Program-made: the position numbers and the translations under genes
Shown: piece by piece, positions 19,701 through 23,481 of the stretch
Layout: every line of letters starts with the position of its first letter
How positions within the stretch are numbered: the first letter of the stretch is position 1
The notes under the pieces: model-generated
Database searches by the model: none
The model's input: only the letters and a program-made list of their open reading frames with translations
Told to the model about the DNA's origin: nothing
IMG/VR virus record: IMGVR_UViG_3300027771_000104
Span: 1 to 23,481 of that record
DNA: 23,481 nt
Reading direction: 5' to 3' (one strand)
Origin: a virus

Positions 19701-22478
19701 GTTGAGAATCTAATCGTAATCGTACAAGATATCATCGCAGAAGATTCATTGATTAATCTTCCTCAAGCAAGAGAGCCACAAGTACTTGATGGTGCTGCTA
19801 CCGGATATGATCAAGAGGCTTCAGTAGCTATCATCCTTGATCGTAAGGAAGCACTTGGTAGTGCGGTTGTTCAATACTTAAGTGATAAGTTTAGCTTCTT
19901 ACAATACAGTGAAGAAAGATGTCGTCGAGATACAGGATACATTGTTGACGCGATTTCGCATGATATCCAGTACGGTGGTAACGTTGCAATGCACGGAACT
20001 GCAGAGCTTTACTTCAAGAATGCAGTAAATATCTTGCCAATTGACCAACGTCAAGCAACAAGAGAAGCATTCGAATATATGGGTGAAGTTGTACAAAGCG
20101 TTGTTCGTAACGAGTATGTAGATCGTGAGATTGGTAAGCAGTTCTCTCCATCACTTGCTTCTTATAATCCAGACACTGGTGTGTTTACTGCAACACTTGA
20201 AACTGGTCACGGTCTAATCGCTGGTGACTATGTTCAAATTGCTCCAAACAGTATCGTATTTACTTGTAGCCTGGACGGTGATGTTGCATTACACCCAAGC
20301 CCACAAGGAAATGATCCTTACTATAACGCACCAAATATCATTACTGACGTTAGTGGTGATATCATTACATTGCAAGTTGGCAAGGTTCCTTACGGTAAAG
20401 GTGGTGGTGCTCATACATTCGTAAGCGCTTCACTAAATGCTATTTCCCACATAACTGGAAACTCAGTTAAACAAGAAATGCCTACACTTGCTGCAAGAAG
20501 AACAATTGCTACAGAAGCTATGAATCTTGCTTTAATGCTTGCTAAGGTTGCAGATGATAATAATCCTGGAGCAATCCCTGCAAGAGTTGATGCATTCACT
20601 ACTTGGATCGACGCAGACATCCTTGCTTCAAAGGAACTTGTTGATAGTGCTACTGTTCAAATGGCAAGCGATCTTCAAGGTTACATTTACGACACTTACA
20701 ACGGTGTTAGTTATTCTAAAGAGAAATGTCGTAGAGATGTTGGTACGATGATCGATGCTATTTCGCACGATGTTAACTACACAACAAACTATGCATCAGT
20801 ACGAACTGCAGAGCTTTACTTTGTTAACGCGGTATCAATATTACCTGCCGATCAAAGACAACAAACTGCTAAGTTCTACACTCAAATGTCTAATACTATC
20901 GGCGATGTTGTTGTAGGTGCTACGGTCGACGCATCAATCTCCAAGCACAGCTCTAAAGTACAAGATACATCCATCGCAGTTGCTACAGCGGTTGAAAAAG
21001 AAGAAGTTAAGGACTTGATTCGCATTGTTGAAGATGCAATTCAAAGAGATAGCATGGATGCTATACCAGCAATCATTGATCCAGATACTTCTTGGGTTAA
21101 CGCTGGCAAGATTGCAGCAGCCGCAGCAATTGATGATAACCTTGACGAATTAGCTGATGATATTACTCAGTTCTTGAAAGACACGTTTACCGTTATTGAT
21201 TACAGTAAAGTGAAATGTCGTAGAGATGCTGGTTATATCGTTGATGCAATGTCTTGGGACTTAAACTACGGTGGTAACTTAGCAACAAGATGGAATGCAA
21301 ACTTCTACTTCTGGAACAACGAGTTACGTTTACCTGAAGACACAAGAGTGGCAACAGCACAAGCATATCGCCAACTTGGTAATATTGTTTCTCAGGTTGT
21401 TGCAGGTAATTATCCTGGTCAAACAACTAGAACTAATCTTGGAACTGATATCCAAGAAGCTCAAGCAATTGATCTTGGTAATATCTTCTATAACGCCTTG
21501 TTCTATAACGATGTTAACCAACTTGGAAGAACTATTAATCCTAACTTTGGTTTCGATACTGACAAATCATACAAGTTTGCTAAAGATATTCTTGATAGTA
21601 ACAAAAACAAGATCCAACGTGAAACACAGCGATTCATTACTTCTGAATACAAGTTCATCGATCTACCTAAGACTTATCGCGATGCAGGTAACTTCCTTAA
21701 AGTTATCCAAAACGACTTTAAATCTGTTGATGCACTTGGAGTTGAAGGTTCTGATATAGCTTCAAGATCTTTTGTTGGCGCATTGTTTAATATTGATGCT
21801 AAGCACGTATTCCCAGTGTTTAATCCACCAGCAACCTTTGCTGATTGGCGCAAGCTAAGATTTAAAGGAACTGTTGCAAACACGGCAGCTCGTGATCTGT
21901 TAACTGGCATGAAGCGTTGGGACGCGTACATTATTTCGACAAACGCATCTGGCAATCGTTATGTAGGTGATATCATTCATTGGACAGGAACAACTTGGAC
22001 CGCATCAGGTGCAATTGGAGCTAATAATACTGATCTACTTGATTCGTTTACTGGCGCCTGGACACAGATGAAAACTTATATAAATAACAATATCGCTACA
22101 GATCAACCGCAAAGAGATATGGTATCCGAATTGATAGATAACGTAATTATCGATAGTGTAATTAGGCCAGACTTCTTGGTCTTTGGATCACTGGTTGAAT
22201 CAATTGCTCACCAGTTTAACGGAGCTTCGGCAGGTGTTAACAGAAACGCCTTGCCACTTAACTTCAGAAACGTTGGTTCAGCAATTGGTGCAAACGCTTC
22301 GGTACTGTCAGAAAACGGCGGTCGTATCAGGTGGTCTGGATCAGACGAATTAAATAACCAGTACTTCGCGCGTGGTTTGAAGATTAATGGTAGAACGGGA
22401 CGTATCGAAGGTAGACCGTTTACATCATCAGTAAGAAAACTTGCAAGAAGAGCATCTAACTCAAGGGCATCTCTATAA
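10797..22478 (+). CDS. Giant modular tail-fibre-like protein, 3893 residues
   Basis: One uninterrupted frame of 11.7 kb; I infer a virion appendage protein. Modules in order: N-terminal motif (1-47, KISELGPIKGANTRSEDLFVI); an Asn/Ser/Thr-rich short-period region like a beta-solenoid (about 55-345); a second copy of the N-terminal-type motif (about 363-395); a pectate-lyase-like beta-helix (about 402-752, starting VHVATDGDDSYQGSILQPV, with GPGTYYVDEPIMLPDD near 454); then about 2900 residues of two interleaved repeat families, helical 'KCxRD' modules and beta-sandwich-like modules ending HTFVSA; finally a C-terminal region (about 3657-3893) with LPLNFRNVGSAIG, GGRIRWSGSDELNNQYF and a very basic end (RKLARRASNSRAS). 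Similar modules occur in large structural proteins of marine T4-like phages as I recall them. It lies behind two late promoters and overlaps the next gene by one base (TAATG). No enzymatic residues were recognised, so the beta-helix may bind rather than cleave glycans. Confidence 0.8.
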   Translation: MSKISELGPIKGANTRSEDLFVIVNLIQGDDGTKNITRKELVAAIQYEIFDSITITGGSVSGVRIFNSAIEDNIMDRNIFNNGTIDDSQIVSSDISGGTMTTTEVSNVAILTSDFSDGTGNNNIFTNTIVDQSELNNSTGNNNIFTNSTIDDSFYNNVTIEGGTANNLILTNIVIDELILEDALISNSAIVTTTFANGSITDSVISGNTFLFDTFISNSEITNTDLDDVDITNSRFSNGQIWDTLISNSEIIDTSANNITITSSALNDSTANNVNITQSDFSNGTGSDNVFTNPVLENAILTGAMDTVVATNISIGSSTSDDLVQQRSTIQNSDISESVVANSTINQSELVDFDMNLTQQFEPMLDEDSYFALKNVKTGDTEKMTYRQLYDEFSRKTEKSLKVHVATDGDDSYQGSILQPVRTLKRAEELALQKAGGLFDRNDINNAVHISVGPGTYYVDEPIMLPDDCSMTSTAGQYATVIQKKKGWEKTNGILVGSGNYVQGFGYMNFEVDNFDQPEGGFAIAYRPGALLRRSPYIRDSSQLSNFNRLDVEPPLNPFNSKGTILDLGQEFYMSAGHSVQAQFEVDDEVTFSSGATGYVSYIADIDSARQIYVRNLKGNVEIGDILYAQRGGTGTIESIGIDDFPNRLVGRGGGCLLADRAVLDTDSLFTYVLCFGFTPRTQNGTGYVAKNGAGVNGIGSLSIFTRQAFFALDGGQMTLNNSGSQFGDISMRARGSTVIIRPANANKVELIGDTAFADSLEENKQAIVDNVVDYLTANTTTGFDGSPGLGYQGYNADKCFRDSGLIVDSASYDVATDSNYWGRLNGITYRSPISYIVVNDQMTETVGSIEHIKGEINHIFAQEQNAEVLSRLNTSLDESLNILQNGVEAANAITFADTGDQDAVASREVLQDNRAFVIDQFVDWIDNNSEFYAYDSAKCERDIQEYILPATKFDMLLDTNYNATTTGLAYYVNTARTTLENQRNETVASFERLRKTTDNIIQVESPEGAVEAYSSFNTIINALNNTGAKYTPTKTTYDPVTGRMVITIGTHDLTVGRYVNLAKESFTFTCSSDNFKTEISHPRASEKAYLAALPIIETSANTITVNPGLTAANYEHRFVSAKADAVSVIGEQITFSDNVAISADKRNARKQLQANREFIQDHMMDWVDQEFYFYDSKKCHRDTEEYILPAVQRDMILGTNYNSIQTGAAYRTKSGEVSVTDQLTQTVGSVNYLKSETAALITNTIAEDRANQAFDEMTRLLNNNGKKYTPSNAVYAPASGTTVLTIGSHDFNIGDNVYIEPNSLTFTCALDSNVTEHTYPTTQFINYTPTAATYVPETGEFSVTIGTNALKAGDLVEFKPSSLVFTCTLDGNVTNHPAPESHHPFYKKQIVIDSVDGTTINMNVGSVVDGGGVHTFVSASTDAVQAEKRHPAYKKPVTISDRDATTITINVGESTDTSVHTFVSATANAIREADMWEGKFTPQTASYNPVSGDMEITIGNHDLPVGKWIEIAPESMIFSCDVGGVTGTDAAPLYDHPAYKEPVRVKSVTADTITVNVGNANGHANNHTFVSAEIDCINANALYFTDAAKVQKAFTPTDATYNPVSGEFVITIAGHDLTTADHVELQPQSFEFSCDPGTGVATDLSPRIGDYAYKLPLEISAVTTDTLTVNVGNAGTYTGAHTFVSADEGAVVKVSSTTQGVYASRILQKNKAYLQAEVTAWLEDNYFTYDKAKCERDTGFILDAVARDVLTDSTVNSYYTGKGYRIGTVGADAVINEQLTQTVGAITWLKGKIASEVLTDSTAIARSNAAFDNIIDIMQNDVTNVDDPIYGDVALSNEHRQARGALLTNKAFIQKEIIAWITANYPGFTYNTAACERDMGIFVDLAAWDVQHGSNAGTATNSKLYFENAIPVLSDAEVVPTSEAYFFAAELVGQIIRNEVVTPLQGVVTQTIIETTSFTPSTADYDPATGDFEMSISGHTLVKGDRVTLDPNSFTFTCDMDGDDAAKTYPRPGLDPYAKKTFKVIEAAYAGGTGTTVKLDVGASGPNKYFTPTAATYDAGTGVMSITVGQHGLRVGNGVVLNNNSFTFTCDQDSNVTQHTYPRVGDPLTGKSLSITAVGETQHTPTTAAYSPASGDTTITLSAHGFSNGDYVMIADYGLVYSCVLDNNTVSKGYPRSTDYASGRWLQISDVTTNTFKFNVGPSAYSGDHRFVSAVANSIRRQDGTMTFNVGNAGSAASSVHTFVSATANAVKHEPQSPHTFVSVTADAVKVANMAEAFTPTDVAYDHISGVMTLTIADHGFTEKDYVIFAENAITLNCSSNGGGNLSHPRPTDPIFNKPVRIDSATPTTITMQVGPAKIDAVHTFVSALTNGVRRSIKPAVVQQAKNLFAGVGNVIRENDGTIPAIVEPKTSVHTASYTLTSEANAITGQKPKYQTEIIQHISEEYNGLGYDEAKCPRDVGYIVDAISEDLEYGGDSATVHSANYYYQGTQSVLEPYSMLPTKLAFNHIADVVEKIVKNEVNEPIFGARFTPAVGTTYNPTTGMLVAEIGTHTLTTDDHIWMTPDAITFSCDTGSGATNHASPEAHHRFYNKACPVIGVTSTTITLWVGAFSGGTTHTFVSALTDGFSEINGNLVYQNVALAAADIATGTEAKRLTNIIADVVDDRLVVPGYTGSLDVSVGQQIPEALPIATASLVPIMEPSRTYARKSLQANRSFIQEEVVRFVNDNNYTYDEAKCARDVGFIIDAIARDVQTGSDYPSQYYGRAYRVGTALAQNVINEQLSETVQAIEYVRDDILPRLAGVALTRATDAFTNVINIMKTGPVSFTYDYGLAGTGSSDINATMGLTLNIAFLQQEAISWIAANHGSLVYDEAKCRRDIQILVEATAFDIRHGSNVAMRDFVKLYFENGINVGLPEAQRAPTAALYGHMAAVAEQVVLKQAVTPTAGNTVAQVTGGFGNVVGASGVEVENLIVIVQDIIAEDSLINLPQAREPQVLDGAATGYDQEASVAIILDRKEALGSAVVQYLSDKFSFLQYSEERCRRDTGYIVDAISHDIQYGGNVAMHGTAELYFKNAVNILPIDQRQATREAFEYMGEVVQSVVRNEYVDREIGKQFSPSLASYNPDTGVFTATLETGHGLIAGDYVQIAPNSIVFTCSLDGDVALHPSPQGNDPYYNAPNIITDVSGDIITLQVGKVPYGKGGGAHTFVSASLNAISHITGNSVKQEMPTLAARRTIATEAMNLALMLAKVADDNNPGAIPARVDAFTTWIDADILASKELVDSATVQMASDLQGYIYDTYNGVSYSKEKCRRDVGTMIDAISHDVNYTTNYASVRTAELYFVNAVSILPADQRQQTAKFYTQMSNTIGDVVVGATVDASISKHSSKVQDTSIAVATAVEKEEVKDLIRIVEDAIQRDSMDAIPAIIDPDTSWVNAGKIAAAAAIDDNLDELADDITQFLKDTFTVIDYSKVKCRRDAGYIVDAMSWDLNYGGNLATRWNANFYFWNNELRLPEDTRVATAQAYRQLGNIVSQVVAGNYPGQTTRTNLGTDIQEAQAIDLGNIFYNALFYNDVNQLGRTINPNFGFDTDKSYKFAKDILDSNKNKIQRETQRFITSEYKFIDLPKTYRDAGNFLKVIQNDFKSVDALGVEGSDIASRSFVGALFNIDAKHVFPVFNPPATFADWRKLRFKGTVANTAARDLLTGMKRWDAYIISTNASGNRYVGDIIHWTGTTWTASGAIGANNTDLLDSFTGAWTQMKTYINNNIATDQPQRDMVSELIDNVIIDSVIRPDFLVFGSLVESIAHQFNGASAGVNRNALPLNFRNVGSAIGANASVLSENGGRIRWSGSDELNNQYFARGLKINGRTGRIEGRPFTSSVRKLARRASNSRASL
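10960..11835 (+). repeat. Short-period Asn/Ser/Thr-rich coding repeats (beta-solenoid-like)
   Basis: About 290 residues of the giant protein consist of short imperfect units such as 'xxNSxIxDSxFSN' with hydrophobic residues at a short regular spacing, as in pentapeptide-like or other beta-solenoids. A longer unit recurs: GTGNNNIFTN (ends 11177), STGNNNIFTN (ends 11240) and GTGSDNVFTN (11646-11675). Their DNA differs at many third positions, so the repeats are old or held by protein selection. A rigid trimeric stalk is the likely structure. Confidence 0.65.
12000..13052 (+). other. Pectate-lyase-like beta-helix segment of the giant protein
   Basis: Residues about 402-752. The opening 'VHVATDGDDSYQGSILQPVRTLKRAEELA' fits the common start of pectate-lyase-3-like phage beta-helices (DG.D...G....P..TL..A...A). 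'NAVHISVGPGTYYVDEPIMLPDDCSM' follows, then repeated short strands with Gly turns up to 'GDISMRARGSTVIIRP'. No conserved acidic cluster that would prove glycan hydrolysis was identified. In phage tailspikes this fold binds or cuts host polysaccharide. Confidence 0.68.
15903..16637 (+). repeat. Two-module super-repeat, copy 1
   Basis: A type I helical module is followed directly, without a beta module, by a type II module. The protein runs from YASRILQKNKAYLQAEV through KCERD, YRIGTVGADAVINEQLTQTV, AACERD and KLYFENA to NEVVTPLQG. It aligns end to end with copy 2 at 18912-19640. Confidence 0.75.
18648..20428 (+). repeat. Exact short direct repeats at module ends
   Basis: CATACATTCGTAAGCGC occurs at 18648-18664 and 20412-20428; its first 14 bases also occur at 17886-17899. 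All are in the same reading frame and encode HTFVSA. A second pair, AAATGTCGTAGAGATG, is at 20724-20739 and 21213-21228 in the KCRRD motif. Such in-frame identities could seed recombination that adds or removes whole modules. Confidence 0.7.
18912..19640 (+). repeat. Two-module super-repeat, copy 2
   Basis: The partner of 15903-16637, about 3.0 kb downstream and of nearly equal length (729 against 735 bases). It runs from YARKSLQANRSFIQEEV through KCARD, YRVGTALAQNVINEQLSETV, KCRRD and KLYFENG to KQAVTPTAG. Protein similarity is clear along the whole length, but codons differ widely, so the duplication is not recent. Confidence 0.75.
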
Positions 22479-22900
22479 TGGCTATTACAACAATCGTAAC
22501 ATCACAAGCACCTGATGCTAAACCGGTCGCCAAATCGTTTACTTTGACGACCAACTGGCAAACAATGATCGAGGTACCCAACTATGAGGTACCGGAACTT
22601 GTATTTGGTGGATCAACAACAGTAGAACCCGGAGTAGGCGAAGTTATTTCGCCTCTCATTCTGTGTAACTTTACAGCAAGCACTGTTGCAGTTGATGTAA
22701 GAACTCATAGAGAAGACGTAAATGCTGAGTTTTGGATTATAAGAAACTTGCAAATCCCAGCGTATGACACAATCCCATTACCACTTAACGGCCAATTCTT
22801 TAAATCTGGCGATTTGCTAGAAATTAAATGTGATACAAACTTAGCAGTAGATGCTTCGTTATCATTCACCCTCGGTCAGTCTGAAGAGGATGATGTATAA
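22478..22900 (+). CDS. Small beta-rich virion structural protein, function unknown
   Basis: A 140-residue protein whose ATG overlaps the giant gene's TAA in TAATG (22476-22480). AAGGG at 22463-22467 is a plausible ribosome site. The sequence alternates polar and hydrophobic residues (KSFTLTTNWQTMIEVP, SPLILCNFTASTVAVDVRTHR, AEFWIIRNLQIPAYDTIPLPL, GDLLEIKCDTNLAVDASLSFTLGQ), which suggests a single beta-sandwich with no membrane segment. Proteins of this appearance sit next to fibre genes in marine T4-like phages as I recall them, with no defined role. Coupling to the giant gene suggests it is made in step with it and may cap, anchor or trimerise it; that is inference. It ends in TAATG with the collagen-like gene. 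Confidence 0.78.
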   Translation: MAITTIVTSQAPDAKPVAKSFTLTTNWQTMIEVPNYEVPELVFGGSTTVEPGVGEVISPLILCNFTASTVAVDVRTHREDVNAEFWIIRNLQIPAYDTIPLPLNGQFFKSGDLLEIKCDTNLAVDASLSFTLGQSEEDDV

Positions 22901-23481
22901 TGGCTTTTAGATCTATTAGCGGGAACAAGATCGTTGGACAGGGACAGCCGCAAGCTGTTCCTATTCAATTAGATCCGGCACCCTACACTGGTGCGGTAGC
23001 TTATGGCTCCGATGGTTTAATTTATGTTTCTAACGGAACAACTTGGAATGCAGTTGGCGCTGGTATTCAAGGTACAACAGGTATTCAAGGCGACGATGGA
23101 CAACAAGGTCTACAGGGCGATTATGGTCCTGGATTTGATGTTATTGGTTCAGTTGCTGATGTAGATGCAGGTGGTGATCCACAAGCAACTCTTAACACAG
23201 CATTTGCATCAGCAACAACAGGTCAAGCAGCAATTGACGACGCCGATGATGAGCTTTGGGTTTATGACGGAGCAACATGGATTAACGTTGGTTCATTCCG
23301 CGGTGTTCAAGGCTTTACTGGTAACCAAGGAACGCAAGGCGTACAAGGTACTATCGGTGAAGAAGGTATTCAAGGTTCTCGTGGTTTCCGCGGTTTCCAA
23401 GGAACGCAGGGTATTCAAGGCACAACTGGTATTCAGGGTACCCAAGGTATTCAAGGAGTCCAAGGAACGCAGGGTGTACAA
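22900..23481 (+). CDS. Collagen-like repeat virion protein, 5' part; 3' end outside window
   Basis: The ATG at 22900 overlaps the previous TAA by one base, with GAAGAGGA at 22883-22890 as ribosome site. The frame stays open for 194 codons to the window end. N-terminal region: MAFRSISGNKIVGQGQPQ and a short domain containing AYGSDGLIYVSNGTTWNAVG. Then a short Gly-X-Y block (23062-23133, GIQGTTGIQGDDGQQGLQG), a globular insert ending in ELWVYDGATWINVGSF, and a longer Gly-X-Y block from 23302 onward (RGVQGFTGNQGTQGVQG... GIQGTTGIQGTQG). Gly-X-Y repeats form trimeric collagen-like stalks in phage fibres. The repeats are rich in Gln, Thr and Ile with no Pro, so stability must come from other contacts. 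Probably a fibre or head/tail decoration; the C-terminal head is not visible. Confidence 0.82.
   Translation, partial: MAFRSISGNKIVGQGQPQAVPIQLDPAPYTGAVAYGSDGLIYVSNGTTWNAVGAGIQGTTGIQGDDGQQGLQGDYGPGFDVIGSVADVDAGGDPQATLNTAFASATTGQAAIDDADDELWVYDGATWINVGSFRGVQGFTGNQGTQGVQGTIGEEGIQGSRGFRGFQGTQGIQGTTGIQGTQGIQGVQGTQGVQ

Larger units (their letters stand above)
13887..20444 (+). repeat. Beta-sandwich-like 'FTPT...HTFVSA' coding repeat family, 11 copies
   Basis: Units of about 97 residues read FTPTxAxYxPxxGxxxxTIGxHxL, then GDxVxxxPxSxxFTCxxD, then HPxxxxPxYxKxxxIxxV, then TITxxVG and HTFVSAxxxAV. Copies: 13887-14178, 14601-14772 (N-terminal half only), 14778-15072, 15237-15530, 15579-15875, 16671-16940 (no HTFVSA), 16947-17162 (no HTFVSA), 17166-17456, 17631-17918, 18387-18680, 20142-20444. 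Extra loose C-terminal halves lie at 15087-15209, 17466-17552 and 17571-17606. The alternating strand pattern suggests a small Ig- or carbohydrate-binding-like beta-sandwich, inserted between the helical modules. Fold and ligand are not proven. Confidence 0.82.
13074..21725 (+). repeat. Helical 'KCxRD' coding repeat family, 11 copies plus 1 degenerate
   Basis: Units of about 100-125 residues share: a helix (LQxNRxFIQxEVxxWI), an aromatic turn (Y-x-Y/F-x-x-x-K-C-x-R-D), and a helix (xGxIVDAIxxDxxxGxN). Approximate starts, with the K/A/R-Cys codon pair in brackets: 13074 (13191), 13515 (13611), 14238 (14331), 15903 (15996), 16311 (16419, Ala-Cys), 18093 (18162), 18912 (19005), 19329 (19419), 19839 (19917, Arg-Cys), 20625 (20724), 21126 (21213). 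A twelfth at 21573 has TYRDAG, with Tyr where Cys is expected. Two subtypes follow the core: type I with 'GxxYR...QLTQTVxxIxxLK' (units 1, 3, 4, 7; unit 2 is a divergent relative) and type II with 'LYFxNAxxxLPxxxRxATxxAxxxMxxVV' (units 5, 6, 8-11). I cannot name a domain family for it. Confidence 0.82.

Noticed and set aside
13887-20444. CRISPR-like or tandem DNA repeat array
   Set aside because: The periodicity is at protein level within one open frame; DNA copies are strongly diverged and unequally spaced.
21295-21759. 154-codon + strand frame inside the giant gene
   Set aside because: Leu/Ser/Thr-rich out-of-frame reading of the helical repeats; no ribosome site and the giant frame is intact across it.
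22079-22086. TATAAATA octamer near the end of the giant gene
   Set aside because: It could supply the two downstream genes, but it is about 390 bases before the next start and encodes Tyr-Ile-Asn; the spacing is unlike the 24-27 bases of the other boxes.

Overview
The window is a run of virion structural genes from a T4-like (myovirus-morphology) phage, most likely marine. The evidence is a gp8-type baseplate wedge protein, a DUF4815-type long structural protein, a tail fibre with an S74 autocleaving chaperone, a glycine-rich putative adhesin, collagen-like repeats, and T4-style late promoters (TATAAATA). This combination is typical of T4-like phages of cyanobacteria and other marine bacteria. 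The host cannot be fixed from this sequence. All genes are on the + strand, tightly packed and often overlapping by 1-4 bases. No tRNA, CRISPR, insertion sequence or integrase was seen.

Layout: (1) 2-586, the 3' end of a subtilisin-family (S8) serine protease gene carrying the catalytic GTSM serine. (2) A late promoter at 594-601, then the gp8-like wedge gene (626-2284). (3) A 1796-residue DUF4815-type protein (2298-7688) and a 64-residue coiled-coil protein that overlaps its stop codon. (4) An S74-type tail fibre (7880-9064), a glycine-rich protein (9066-9989) and an unrecognised 204-residue protein (10000-10614). (5) A 182-base intergenic region with two consensus late promoters. (6) An 11.7-kb gene (10797-22478) for a 3893-residue modular fibre-like protein, about half of the window. 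(7) A 140-residue structural-type protein (22478-22900) and the 5' part of a collagen-like gene (22900 to the window end).

The likely common theme is the baseplate periphery and host-contact apparatus: gp8 and the DUF4815 protein as the platform, and the S74 fibre, glycine-rich protein, giant protein and collagen-like protein as appendages. The protease may process virion proteins or act on the host surface.

The most unusual item is the giant protein. After an N-terminal short-period beta-solenoid and a pectate-lyase-like beta-helix it carries two interleaved repeat families. One is a helical 'KCxRD' module (eleven clear copies and one degenerate copy). The other is a beta-sandwich-like module ending in 'HTFVSA' (eleven copies, some truncated, with extra loose C-terminal halves). 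There is a duplicated two-module block of about 730 bases, and nearly all cysteines occupy one fixed position in each repeat.
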